Shown one piece after another: positions 1 to 8,324 of a DNA stretch of 64,000 nt. The stretch's first letter is position 1. Each line of letters starts with the position of its first letter. The notes under the pieces were generated by a model. That model had not been told where the DNA came from. It did not search any database and worked only from the letters and a program-made list of their open reading frames with translations. Source of the stretch: Parahaliea mediterranea (GTDB lineage: Bacteria; Pseudomonadota; Gammaproteobacteria; Pseudomonadales; Halieaceae); assembly GCF_017255185.1 (NCBI RefSeq), contig NZ_JAFKCZ010000004.1:62001-126000 (forward strand). The letters are read 5' to 3'. Made by a program: the position numbers and the translations under genes.

Positions 1-1176
1 GTGATTACCTCCGGCCGGATCGAACCGAAGGCGGCGGACCGGCACATTGCCGCCGGACATTTCGATATGCTGGGCATGGGGCGCAAGATCCTGGCGGACC
101 CGGATCTGCCCAACAAGGTCATGGCGGGCCGGTTGGATGATATCCGGCCCTGTGTGTACTGCTACTGTTGCGTGAGCCAGATTTACACCCTCAATTCGAT
201 CAAGTGCGCGGTGAATCCGGAGACGGCGTTTGAAACCACCCGCGCCCTCATCGCCACCAGCGCGGCGCGGCATTTCGCGGTGGTCGGCGGCGGCCCCGCC
301 GGCATGGAGGCGGCGCGACGCCTGGCCGGGCGTGGGCACCGGGTCACCCTGCTGGAAGCCGCGGATCGCCTCGGGGGCACCCTGCAGTTCGCCAGTATCG
401 CCTACGAGCCGAACGAACGCCTGCTGCGCTGGCTGCGGCGGCAGACCCAACAGTCCGCGGTGGATGTGCGCCTGAATACCCAGGCCACGCCCGCGCTGCT
501 GCGCCAGCTGGGCGCGGATGAAGTGGTGGTGGCCACCGGCGCCCGCCGCGACCTGCCGGACATTCCCGGCAAGGAGCGGGATTTCGTATTCAGCGGCGAC
601 GAGATGCGCGCCCTGGTGCTGGGGGAGCAGGGCGACTCCCTGCGGCGCAAGACCTCCGGCCTGACCCGCGCCCTGACCCGCGCCGGGTCGGTGACCGGCG
701 CCAACCGCCACCCCTGGCTGCTGCGCCAGGTGTCCCGTGCCTGGCTGCCGCTGGGTCGGCGTATCGTGGTGATCGGCGCCGAGCTGGTGGGCCTGGAGCT
801 CGCCGAATACCTGGCGCACCGCGGGCGCGAGGTAACCGTGATCGACAGCGCCGCTCGCGCCGGCGCGGGCCTGTACCTGGTGCGGCGCATGCGCCTGCTG
901 CACGAGCTGCGTGAACTGGGTGTGGTGATGGTCAACCGCGCCCGGGATATCGCCATCGGCGAACAGCGGGTGAGCTACCGCAACTACCGCGGGCAGCGGC
1001 GCCAGGTGGAAGCGGAACAGGTGATTGTCGCCCAGGGCGCCACCGGCGACCAGGCCCTGGCCGAGCAGCTGCGCGAGCAGGACTTCACCGTGCACACCAT
1101 CGGCGACTGCAACGGCGTGGGCTACATTGAAGGCGCCATGGAGTCCGCCGCGGAACTGGTGGCGGGCCTGGACTGA
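1..1176 (+). CDS. Old-yellow-enzyme-type FAD/NAD(P) oxidoreductase, 5' end missing
   Basis: This is the C-terminal 391 residues of a 2,4-dienoyl-CoA reductase/trimethylamine dehydrogenase-like flavoprotein. The window begins inside the gene, so the GTG at base 1 is probably an internal codon. Residues 1-50 look like the end of an FMN TIM barrel (GMGRKILADPDLP). A cysteine cluster (Cys51, 54, 56/57 and 69, followed by NP) fits the 4Fe-4S site of this family. GGGPAG at 96-101 binds FAD, and a second dinucleotide fold begins near residue 252 (VVIGAELVGLELAEYL). Family members reduce enoyl-CoA or enone substrates with NAD(P)H; the substrate here is unknown. A VOC protein and an SDR follow on the same strand, suggesting a small catabolic operon. 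Confidence 0.85.
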   Translation: MITSGRIEPKAADRHIAAGHFDMLGMGRKILADPDLPNKVMAGRLDDIRPCVYCYCCVSQIYTLNSIKCAVNPETAFETTRALIATSAARHFAVVGGGPAGMEAARRLAGRGHRVTLLEAADRLGGTLQFASIAYEPNERLLRWLRRQTQQSAVDVRLNTQATPALLRQLGADEVVVATGARRDLPDIPGKERDFVFSGDEMRALVLGEQGDSLRRKTSGLTRALTRAGSVTGANRHPWLLRQVSRAWLPLGRRIVVIGAELVGLELAEYLAHRGREVTVIDSAARAGAGLYLVRRMRLLHELRELGVVMVNRARDIAIGEQRVSYRNYRGQRRQVEAEQVIVAQGATGDQALAEQLREQDFTVHTIGDCNGVGYIEGAMESAAELVAGLD

Positions 1177-1267
1177 GCGGGTCCCGGGGAGGGCGGCTGA
1201 CCGGGTGACGATATATAACGATAAACACGACCTTGATGGCCGCGATGTCCGGCCCCGGGAGAGACCC

Positions 1268-1735
1268 ATGAACGACGCCATTCGCACGCAGCTCGACCTC
1301 GGCCCCATGGACCAGGTGGGCTTCGTGTTTCGCGATGTGGAGGCGGCCATGGCCCGCTATGAGCCGGTGTTCGGGCCCTTCAGCTTTCACAAGTTCGACC
1401 GCTATGAGTACAACTACCGCGGGCGGCCGGAACCCTGCGAGCTGTGGATCGCCTTCGCCCGCAGCGGCGATTTGGAGATTGAGTTCATCCAGTGGGTGTC
1501 CGGCGGCTCGCCCCACAAGGAGTTTCTCGACGCCGGCCGCGAGGGCATGCACCATATCCGCTTTCGCGTGCCGCGGCTGGAGGACAAGGTGGCCGCGGCT
1601 CGGGCGCTGGGCTACCGCAGTATCTGGCAAACCCGCTTCGGCGAGGGCCTGGCGGTCGCCTACCTCGAGCGGGAGGACGACCCGGTGCTGGTGGAGCTGT
1701 TTGAAGACCTGCACGACGGCAAGGTGATCCCATGA
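1268..1735 (+). CDS. VOC (glyoxalase/epimerase-like) family protein
   Basis: A 155-residue protein of the vicinal-oxygen-chelate superfamily, which uses a metal between paired beta-alpha-beta-beta-beta modules for epimerase, lyase or dioxygenase chemistry. The N-terminal DQVGFVFRDVEAAMARYEPVFGPF and the central GMHHIRFRV resemble methylmalonyl-CoA epimerase-like proteins. The open frame extends upstream, but the ATG at 1268 is chosen because GGGAGAG lies just before it and it starts at the domain boundary. The stop overlaps the next gene by ATGA, so the two are probably translationally coupled. The substrate cannot be told from sequence. Confidence 0.8.
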   Translation: MNDAIRTQLDLGPMDQVGFVFRDVEAAMARYEPVFGPFSFHKFDRYEYNYRGRPEPCELWIAFARSGDLEIEFIQWVSGGSPHKEFLDAGREGMHHIRFRVPRLEDKVAAARALGYRSIWQTRFGEGLAVAYLEREDDPVLVELFEDLHDGKVIP

Positions 1736-2520
1736 CGGACTTCGGTGAGCGCTACGGCCCCGTCGCCCTGGTCACCGGGGCCTCCTCGGGGATCGGCGTG
1801 GCCTTCGCCGAGCTGCTGGCGGAGCGCGGCCTGGACCTGCTGCTTGTCGCGCGGCGCCGGCAGCGGATGGATGCGCTGGCGGCGCGCTTGCGCGGCGACC
1901 GCGGGGTGGCGGTGACGGTGCTGGAATTGGATCTGGCTGAAACCGGCGCGGCGGACAGGGTCTTTGCAGCGGCCCGCGAGATGGATGTCGGGCTGCTGGT
2001 GAGCAATGCCGGCTTCGGTCTCAAGGGGGCGCACGAGGGCAACGACCCGGCAGTGATGGCGGATATGCTGCAGGTCAACTGCCAGGCACCGCTGCAACTG
2101 AGCCACCGCTTCATACCGCGCCTGCGCGCCCGAGGGCGCGGCGGCATCTTGATCACCAGCTCGGTGGAGGGGCTGATCGGCGTGCCGTACTCCGCGGCCT
2201 ATGCCGCCAGCAAGGCTTTTACCAACAGCCTCGCCGAGGGCCTGTGGGGTGAGCTGTCCCCGGCCGGCATCGACGTGTTGGCCCTGTGCCCCGGCAGCAC
2301 CGACACCGAGGCCCACGACAAGCAGGGCATCGACCGCAGTACCCTCGAGGGTATGATGAGCCCCCGCGACGTGGCGCGGCTGGCCCTGGACAACCTGGAC
2401 CAGGGCCCCGTCTACGTGGCCGGCGAGCAGAACCGGGCGATGTTCGACGGCCTGCTGGACATGCCCCGGCGGGATGCCCTGCTGGCCATGGCGGACAATA
2501 TTCGCAAGGCGCTGAAATAG
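1732..2520 (+). CDS. Short-chain dehydrogenase/reductase
   Basis: A 262-residue classical SDR, an NAD(P)-dependent oxidoreductase. The cofactor motif TGASSGIG lies near residue 16, the NAG-type motif SNAGFG near residue 91, and the catalytic YAASK near residue 163 with the expected upstream Ser (ITSSVEG). The start overlaps the stop of the VOC gene by four bases. The context with a dienoyl-CoA-reductase-like enzyme suggests oxidation or reduction of a fatty-acyl, terpenoid or sterol intermediate, but no substrate is encoded in the motifs. Confidence 0.88.
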   Translation: MTDFGERYGPVALVTGASSGIGVAFAELLAERGLDLLLVARRRQRMDALAARLRGDRGVAVTVLELDLAETGAADRVFAAAREMDVGLLVSNAGFGLKGAHEGNDPAVMADMLQVNCQAPLQLSHRFIPRLRARGRGGILITSSVEGLIGVPYSAAYAASKAFTNSLAEGLWGELSPAGIDVLALCPGSTDTEAHDKQGIDRSTLEGMMSPRDVARLALDNLDQGPVYVAGEQNRAMFDGLLDMPRRDALLAMADNIRKALK

Positions 2521-2537
2521 CCTTTCGGGCGGCTGCG

Positions 2538-3404
2538 CTACATCAGCGCCACCACGGCGACCGACACCAGCACCAGGCCGAACAGCAACAGCAGGCCATA
2601 CACCAGGTAGATCACCAGCGACTTGGCGATGGCGCCACCGATGCCCGAGCCGTAGGCCCGGCGCAGGGCCAGCGGCAGGTAGGCCAGCAGCGCCAACATC
2701 GCGGGCGTACTGGCGTGCAGGCCGAACTGCTCCAGGGCGCCGACCAGCAGGTACAGCAGGTAGACGAAGCTGTGGTAGTGCAGGCCGAACACCAGGTGCT
2801 GTATATAGTGGAACGGCGACAGCGCGTAGCAAAACAGCAACAGCAGCGCAAACAGCGGCAGCATCACGAACATGGTCTGGGGCAGGTGTTCCAGCAACTC
2901 GTCGAGAAACAGCCGCGGGTCTTCCGACACGCGCCCGGCGTTGGTTTCCAGGCGCTTGCCCAGCGACGTCAGCCAGGCCGGGGTGCCCGGGTCGTTGGGG
3001 TCCAGGCCGAGGTCCAGGCTCTGGGTGGCCGGGTCGGCGGCCCCGGTTGCCGGTTCCCGTGCCTGGGGCGCGCCATCGTCATCCACGGCGATCTCGAATT
3101 CGCTGCTCGCGTTGAGCGACAGCACCAGAAACAAGACGAAACTAATGATCAGGTAGATGCGAAAGGGCGGCACATAGCGCGCCCGGCGTCCGGCGATGAA
3201 CTCCGCGGTGAGGAAGCCGGGGCGAAACAGCAGTGGCAACAGGGTGCGCCAGAAGCGGGAATCCCAGTTGAACAGGTCACCGACCGCCTCGCCCACCGCT
3301 TCACTGAACACCAGGTCCCGGCGGCCCTCGCGCTGGCCACAGCGATAGCAGTATTCACCCCGCAAGGGGGCCTGGCAGTTGCGGCACAGGCGCTCGGCGG
3401 ACAC
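2538..3404 (-). CDS. DUF3667 membrane protein with N-terminal zinc ribbon
   Basis: A 288-residue protein with a four-cysteine zinc ribbon (Cys7, 10, 19 and 22), an amphipathic region, and four or five hydrophobic segments: one near 82-100 and the rest between about 180 and 288. This arrangement matches DUF3667 proteins, whose function is unknown. An acidic, low-complexity loop near 100-140 separates the first and second membrane parts. It lies convergent to the SDR gene and 9 bases downstream of the glutaminase gene on the same strand, so the two may be co-transcribed. Confidence 0.75.
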   Translation of the reverse strand: MSAERLCRNCQAPLRGEYCYRCGQREGRRDLVFSEAVGEAVGDLFNWDSRFWRTLLPLLFRPGFLTAEFIAGRRARYVPPFRIYLIISFVLFLVLSLNASSEFEIAVDDDGAPQAREPATGAADPATQSLDLGLDPNDPGTPAWLTSLGKRLETNAGRVSEDPRLFLDELLEHLPQTMFVMLPLFALLLLFCYALSPFHYIQHLVFGLHYHSFVYLLYLLVGALEQFGLHASTPAMLALLAYLPLALRRAYGSGIGGAIAKSLVIYLVYGLLLLFGLVLVSVAVVALM

Positions 3405-3413
3405 GGGGCGTAC

Positions 3414-4442
3414 TTACCTCGGCCGCGTGGCGTAGGGATTGCCTCCCAGCGCGCCGGAGATATCGGCGATCGCCCGCTGCCCCCTGACGCTGTTGCCGGC
3501 CTTGTCCAGGGGAGGCGAGATCACCGCGATACCGAACTTGCCCGGCGATACCGCGATCAGCCCGCCACCGACCCCGCTCTTGGCCGGCAGTCCGGTGCGA
3601 TAGAGCCACTTGCCGGCATCGTCGTACAGGCCCGCGGTGGCCATTACCGCCAGGATTTCCGGTATGTGTCCGGCGTCCACCAGGGTCTTGCCGGTCAGGG
3701 GGTTGCGTCCGCCGTTGGCCAGGGTGGCCGCCATCATCGCCAGGTCCCGGGTGTTGACCCCGACGGAGCACTGCCGCGTGTAGATGTCGGTCGCCTCCAG
3801 GGGGTCGCCATCGATGTGGCCGTAGGCGTGCATGAGCATGGCCAGGGACTGGTTGCGCTGGTTGGTGGCCGCCTCGGAGCGGTAGATATCATCCAGCACC
3901 GACAGCTCGCGGCCGGCGAAAGTGCTGTAGTAGTCGAGTATGTTCGCCCAGACGGCGGCGCCGTCCTCGCCCGCCACCATGCTGGTGGCGGCGATGGCGC
4001 CGGGATTGACCAGGGCATTCATTTCGCCGCCGTGGTACTGCTCGATCGCGGTGATCGAGTTGAAGGGCTGGCCGGTGGCGTCCACGCCCATATTGTTAAA
4101 AATTGCATCGGGGCCGGACTGCTGGATCACCAGCGCCATGGTAAAGACCTTGGAAATCGACTGGATGGATACCTCGGTGTCGGTATCCCCGGCACTGAAC
4201 ACGCGACCATCCGCGGTCACCAGCACGATGCCGAAAGTGTCGGGATTCACCCGCGCGAGGGCCGGGATGTAGTCCGCGTTCGCACCATCGCGCAGGGCTT
4301 TGTGGTCGCGGTAGGCGCGGTCGACGACGCCCTGGATGGTCGCGTCTTCGGGTAGCGCGCCTGCCAGCGCGAAGGGGGTGCGCAACAGCGCCAGGCCCAG
4401 GGCCAATACGATGGGGAACGCTTGCAAAACCCGGTGGTGCAT
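3414..4442 (-). CDS. glsA: Glutaminase, secreted form
   Basis: Glutaminase (glutamine to glutamate plus ammonia) of the serine-dependent beta-lactamase-like fold. The catalytic S-x-x-K is SISK at residues 95-98. Further family motifs are GxxFNS-like GQPFNSI, EMNALVNPGAI, SVGVNTRDLA and KSGVGGGL. It is 342 residues; the roughly 30-residue excess over the cytosolic enzyme is an N-terminal signal peptide (hydrophobic 9-27, probable cleavage after ALA), so this copy should act in the periplasm. That would let the cell take ammonia and glutamate from external glutamine. Confidence 0.92.
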   Translation of the reverse strand: MHHRVLQAFPIVLALGLALLRTPFALAGALPEDATIQGVVDRAYRDHKALRDGANADYIPALARVNPDTFGIVLVTADGRVFSAGDTDTEVSIQSISKVFTMALVIQQSGPDAIFNNMGVDATGQPFNSITAIEQYHGGEMNALVNPGAIAATSMVAGEDGAAVWANILDYYSTFAGRELSVLDDIYRSEAATNQRNQSLAMLMHAYGHIDGDPLEATDIYTRQCSVGVNTRDLAMMAATLANGGRNPLTGKTLVDAGHIPEILAVMATAGLYDDAGKWLYRTGLPAKSGVGGGLIAVSPGKFGIAVISPPLDKAGNSVRGQRAIADISGALGGNPYATRPR

Positions 4443-5098
4443 GCCTTTGCCTCCCGGCGGCCGCCGTCAGTGGGTGGGGGCACCGGTGTACCGCGTCCGG
4501 CCCGCGGTTCCATCTTAAGGTAGAACGCGCGGTCAACCAATTGCCGCCGGCCGCGGCGGCCCAGGCGCCAAAAAACTGACGTGTCGGGGGAATAAACCCG
4601 TGCGGTGGCGCGTCAACGGCATGATAGTGGAGTGAAACCGCTTTGGGAGCGGGGGTGTCGCGCCATTGGGTACGTCTTTCCTGGCCAGCAGAACAGGGGG
4701 CGTGGCCGGCATTTCCCGCCTCAATTTTATATTCAATCGCCTGTCGCAGTTGCCGATGATGTAACTGTGACGTTCGTCAGTGAGCTGTAAGGCGAAACTG
4801 GCATCGGGACACAGGCCCTGGGATCGCTAGCCCTCTGGGTCTGTACTCCAGAGCTTGCCGTCGACATGGGGCGGCAAGCTCTGCCACTCTCCCTTCGTTT
4901 CTCGTTTTTTCCAGCTTCCCCCTGTATCCCGCCATTGCTCGCGGTTAAGCCTTATTCGATTCGCGATCTGGCCGGCTTGGGCCGGGCGGCGACCGGGAGG
5001 GGTGTTCGCGCCCGATTATTGCGGGAATTGTGGTCGGCAATATCGGGGAAGAGGGCGTGGGGGGGCGGGGCGGGTCCCGCCCCGGCGAGAGCGGGAGC
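4443..5098. other. 656-base intergenic region, no gene seen
   Basis: Only short open frames without coding-like features were found between the divergent 5' end of the glutaminase gene and the 3' end of the anti-sigma gene. The one clear structure is the hairpin at 4849-4883. The left part should carry the leftward glutaminase promoter, but no confident -35/-10 pair could be picked. A non-coding RNA here cannot be excluded. Confidence 0.5.
4849..4883. repeat. Perfect 12-bp inverted repeat with 11-base loop
   Basis: CAGAGCTTGCCG (4849-4860) is exactly reverse-complementary to CGGCAAGCTCTG (4872-4883). A run of six T lies about 20 bases further on, too far for a standard intrinsic terminator. 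It could be an operator for a dimeric regulator or a stable RNA hairpin. Confidence 0.6.
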
Positions 5099-5839
5099 TT
5101 ATTGCCAGTCGTTGGCGATCAGCTCGGATTCCTCGCTGGCGCTGAGGGGGATATCCGTGGCGTGCTCGCCAATATAGTTTGAGATGGTGTCCAGGTCGCC
5201 GGCGCCGGCGGGCTGATAGTCCGCGCCGGTGGCGGCGGCCGCGCTGTGTTCCTCCACCAGTACCTGGGTGTGCCAGGCGCCGCTGTCGCGGCTCCGGCAG
5301 GCGACGCCGCGCCACTGCTCGGTCCCGCGGCCCAGCTGGTACTCGCGGCACCACTGGCCGCTGGCGCCGGCAAAACTCAATACCGCGCGCAGCTGTCCGC
5401 CGTCGTCCAGGGGGGTCCACTCATCGGCGCTGGAGGGGGTGTTTTCCAGGGCCTGGGCAACCAGGTCGTTAGCGGCGTCGGCGGGGTGGGCGCCGCGCTC
5501 CGCGACTTGCCATTGTGGCGCCAGCCACAGGCCGACGGCGGCCAGCAACGAGGCCGCCACCGCCAGTCCGACGCCGGCCCTGCCGCGACGGGAGGGAAAG
5601 GGTACAACATTGGATTTGGCGCCCGCCTCCTCCAGCAGGGCCGCGACATGGCGCGGTACCCGGTCGCAACCCGGCGGGTGCAGTGCGGCGCGCAGGTCGT
5701 CGTCGACGCGACGCATGCTGTCGAGGGTCGAGCGCAGCCCGGGCTCGTTTGCCAGGCGCTGTTCGAGGGCCGCGGCCTCCGCGTCGCCCAGTTCCCCGTC
5801 GAGGTATTGGGACAACAGTTCAAAGTCGTGTTCAGTCAT
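5099..5839 (-). CDS. Anti-sigma factor, single membrane span
   Basis: A 246-residue membrane anti-sigma factor. Residues 1-75 form a helical cytoplasmic domain (start MTEHDFELLSQYLDGEL, typical of anti-sigma domains that clasp ECF sigma factors). A transmembrane helix spans about 88-107, and the remaining 140 residues would be periplasmic and could sense the signal. No HxxxCxxC zinc motif is visible, so it is not a canonical zinc-binding anti-sigma. It starts 12 bases after the sigma gene on the same strand, the usual sigma/anti-sigma operon order. Confidence 0.8.
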   Translation of the reverse strand: MTEHDFELLSQYLDGELGDAEAAALEQRLANEPGLRSTLDSMRRVDDDLRAALHPPGCDRVPRHVAALLEEAGAKSNVVPFPSRRGRAGVGLAVAASLLAAVGLWLAPQWQVAERGAHPADAANDLVAQALENTPSSADEWTPLDDGGQLRAVLSFAGASGQWCREYQLGRGTEQWRGVACRSRDSGAWHTQVLVEEHSAAAATGADYQPAGAGDLDTISNYIGEHATDIPLSASEESELIANDWQ

Positions 5840-5851
5840 GTCACATCCCGG

Positions 5852-6352
5852 TCAATCGTCATGGGACACGTCAATGGTGTCCGCCAATTGGCGCCGCGCC
5901 CTGGCAATCCTGCTCATGATGGTGCCCACGGGGACTTCCAGGATGTCCGCCGCCTCGGCGTAGGTTTTACCCTCCACCGCGACCAATGTCAGCGCGAGCC
6001 GCTGTTCGGTGGGGAGTGCCTCCATGGCCTCGCCTACCGCGGACACCTGGCGCTCCCGGCCGGCCACCAGCTCCGCGGAGGGGGCGCCGTCGGGCTCCTC
6101 CACCTGCTCGGGATATCGCTGCCGCACCTCGCGGGCGCGCAATTCATCGATCCAGGCGTTCTTACACACGCGATAGGCCCACTTTGCCGGGTGGGCGTCA
6201 TCGGGCATGCCTTTCTCGAGAACTTTTTCCACGGTGGCTTGCAACAAATCGTCTGCATCGGCTTGACTCCCGGTCAGCGAGAAGCAAAATCTGCGCAACC
6301 CACTCAGCTCATCGAGCAGTGCCGCTCGCTGCGAGCCGCTGAGTGATGGCAT
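5852..6352 (-). CDS. ECF-type RNA polymerase sigma factor
   Basis: A 166-residue extracytoplasmic-function sigma factor with only regions 2 and 4. Region 2 covers about residues 15-80 (FSLTGSQADADDLLQATVEKV, then WAYRVCKNAWIDELRAR). Region 4 covers about 110-157, with the helix-turn-helix around KTYAEAADILEVPVGTIMSR. It is partnered by the anti-sigma gene downstream. A motif pair GGAAT-N17-CGTC upstream (minus strand) resembles the promoters this class recognises, suggesting autoregulation. The divergent protease gene is a likely target. Confidence 0.9.
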   Translation of the reverse strand: MPSLSGSQRAALLDELSGLRRFCFSLTGSQADADDLLQATVEKVLEKGMPDDAHPAKWAYRVCKNAWIDELRAREVRQRYPEQVEEPDGAPSAELVAGRERQVSAVGEAMEALPTEQRLALTLVAVEGKTYAEAADILEVPVGTIMSRIARARRQLADTIDVSHDD

Positions 6353-6372
6353 AATGTCCCTGTTATGGTCAT

Positions 6373-6398
6373 GACGTACTGGGCGGGGATTCTATTCC
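6373..6398 (-). promoter_or_regulatory. Candidate ECF-type promoter for the sigma operon
   Basis: Read on the minus strand, GGAAT (6398-6394) and CGTC (6376-6373) are separated by 17 bases, the layout of ECF-dependent promoters. The -10 element lies about 20 bases upstream of the sigma start codon at 6352. A matching motif faces the other way at 6406-6430. Confidence 0.5.
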
Positions 6399-6405
6399 AT
6401 CTGAA

Positions 6406-6430
6406 GGAATTTATCCCGTCCTGGGCCGTT
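6406..6430 (+). promoter_or_regulatory. Candidate ECF-type promoter for the S8 protease gene
   Basis: GGAAT (6406-6410) and CGTT (6427-6430) are separated by 16 bases, 38 bases before the protease start. The spacer also shares TCCC and CC elements with the opposing motif at 6373-6398, so both may be read by the sigma factor encoded alongside. Confidence 0.5.
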
Positions 6431-6467
6431 ATCCTGATGCACTACTCCGAAATCGGCGGGCACGACT

Positions 6468-8324
6468 ATGTCTGATGCAGCTTTCCGGGGCGCGGCGATC
6501 CCCAGCGGCCCGAGTACCTCCCCCTTCACCGCCTTCCTTGTTCGCGGCGGCACGCTGTTGGCGCTGCTGTTCGCCCTGTCCCAGGTCCCGCAGGCGCTGG
6601 CGCAGGTCCCCTGTTGCATGGTGCCAGAGGAAGAGATCGAAGAGGATATCGAGGATCAGGTCGCCGAGGAGGTCGAGGACCAGACCGAGGACGAGGTGGA
6701 GGACAGCGTCGAGGACGAAATCGAGGACCAGGTCGAGGAGGGCGCCGAGGAGACCATCGAGGATAATATCGAGGAGGATATCGAGGCCAGCATCGAGGAC
6801 GACGTACAGGACAGCGTCGAGGAGGTCGTCGAGGCCTCCGTGGAAGAGGACGTCGAGGCGGGTATCGAGGAATCCGTGGAAGAAACCGTTGAACTCGCGG
6901 TCGAGGACTCGGTGGAAGACAGCGTGGAGGAAAGCCTGGAGGTCGCGGTCGAGGACTCGGTGGAGACCGGTGTCGAGGAGTCCGTGGAAGCGGATGTCGA
7001 GGAATCGGTCGAGGAAGGCGTTGAGTTCGCGGTCGAGTCCAGCGTCGAGGCGTCGGTGGAGGAGACCGTCGAGGTCGCGGTGGAGGACTCCGTCGAAAAC
7101 CAGGTCGAAACCGCGGTGGAATCCTCGGTCGAGGACAGCGTGGAAGGCAGTGTCGAGGAGGACGTCGAGGCCCGGGTCGCCGAGGCCGTCGAGGGCCGCC
7201 TGGAAAACAAGATCGACGAAATCCTCGATGAAATCGAAAGCGAGTTCGAGGTTGACGAAGCCCGTATCCAGACCGAACAGTGGCTGGTGATGGCCGAGCC
7301 CGAGGCCTTCGAGGAACTCGCCGAGCGGGGTTACCTGTTCGAGCGGGTCACCGAACTGCCCGGCATGGGTTTGCGGCTGGCGGAGGTGGCGGCCCCCTCG
7401 AGCTTCGAGATATCCGAGGTGCGCAAGGGCGTGGTGGACGTGGTGGGTTCCGGCCGCGCCGATGTGGACCTGAACCACTTCTATACCGCCGGTTCGCCGA
7501 TCACCCACTCAGTGGAGGGCATCCCGCCACGCAACGCGGTGCCATTCCCCGCCGACATGGACGAAATGACCCTGAAGATCGGCATGATCGACAGCCAGGT
7601 CGATACCGCGCACCCGGCCCTGGCGCAGTCGCGCATCAGTGCCGAGTCCTTTGTGCGCGCGGGCAACAAGGTGCCCGATTTTCACGGCACGGCCATCGCC
7701 TCCATCATCGCCGCCAATGCCCCGGACTACCGGGGCCTGGCGCCGCGGGCCCAGCTCTACGCCGCGGGGGTGTTTGAGCTGGACGACGAGCGCGGAGAGG
7801 TGGCCAGTACCGTGAGCCTGGTGCGGGCCCTGGACTGGCTGGTTACCGCGGGCGTGGATGTGGTGAACGTGAGCCTGGCCGGACCGCCCAACCGCCTGCT
7901 CGAGACCGCCCTGAAGCGGGCCTCAGAGAAGGGTGTGCTGGTGCTGGCGGCGGCGGGGAACGGCGGCCCGATGGCAAAACCGATGTATCCCGCGGCCTAC
8001 GACACCGTGGTGGCGGTGACCGCGGTGGATGCCCGGGGCCGAATATTCCGCCTCGCCAATCGCGGTGATTACCTGGATATTGCCGCTCCCGGGGTGGGCA
8101 TGCTGCACGCCAGGGCCGGCGGGGGCTACGCCACGTCCTCCGGCACCTCGTTCGCGGTGCCCTTCGCCACCACCGCCGCCGCGCGCCTGCGGCTTCTCGA
8201 GCCCGGCGTCAATGTGCTCGACAGCCTGTACCGCAGCGCCGAGGACCTCGGCCCGCCGGGGCGCGACGAGATTTACGGTTACGGCCTGCTGCGGCCGCTG
8301 CCGGTGGTTACCAGCGGTAGATAA
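6468..8324 (+). CDS. Secreted subtilisin-like (S8) serine protease with acidic tetrad-repeat domain
   Basis: A 618-residue exported protease. A signal peptide (hydrophobic 28-43) ends at about ALA-Q. Residues ~56-256 consist of about 50 uninterrupted four-residue units of the form (V/I)-E-x-x, giving an extremely acidic stretch. The S8 domain follows: catalytic Asp375 (in GMIDSQVD), His406 (in DFHGTAIAS), the oxyanion loop AAAGNGGP, and Ser561 (in SGTSFAVP). The catalytic triad is therefore complete. The repeat region could be a propeptide, a calcium-binding stalk or a surface tether; none of these is shown. The gene diverges from the ECF sigma gene and converges on the outer-membrane barrel gene with a 17-base overlap. 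Confidence 0.9.
   Translation: MSDAAFRGAAIPSGPSTSPFTAFLVRGGTLLALLFALSQVPQALAQVPCCMVPEEEIEEDIEDQVAEEVEDQTEDEVEDSVEDEIEDQVEEGAEETIEDNIEEDIEASIEDDVQDSVEEVVEASVEEDVEAGIEESVEETVELAVEDSVEDSVEESLEVAVEDSVETGVEESVEADVEESVEEGVEFAVESSVEASVEETVEVAVEDSVENQVETAVESSVEDSVEGSVEEDVEARVAEAVEGRLENKIDEILDEIESEFEVDEARIQTEQWLVMAEPEAFEELAERGYLFERVTELPGMGLRLAEVAAPSSFEISEVRKGVVDVVGSGRADVDLNHFYTAGSPITHSVEGIPPRNAVPFPADMDEMTLKIGMIDSQVDTAHPALAQSRISAESFVRAGNKVPDFHGTAIASIIAANAPDYRGLAPRAQLYAAGVFELDDERGEVASTVSLVRALDWLVTAGVDVVNVSLAGPPNRLLETALKRASEKGVLVLAAAGNGGPMAKPMYPAAYDTVVAVTAVDARGRIFRLANRGDYLDIAAPGVGMLHARAGGGYATSSGTSFAVPFATTAAARLRLLEPGVNVLDSLYRSAEDLGPPGRDEIYGYGLLRPLPVVTSGR

Noticed and set aside
2286-4355. A 689-codon plus-strand frame across the DUF3667 and glutaminase genes
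   Set aside because: It is antisense to two well-supported genes and is Gln/Gly/Arg-rich, a common artefact of GC-rich antisense frames.
6429-7508. A 359-codon open frame on the minus strand full of Leu-Asp repeats
   Set aside because: It is the mirror of the acidic tetrad repeat of the protease gene; a periodic codon pattern keeps other frames open. It lacks a ribosome-binding site and a start at a domain.
5852-8324. A possible two-component or phage-type regulatory island around the sigma gene
   Set aside because: The genes are an ordinary sigma/anti-sigma pair plus a protease; no histidine kinase, phage or integrase sequence was seen.
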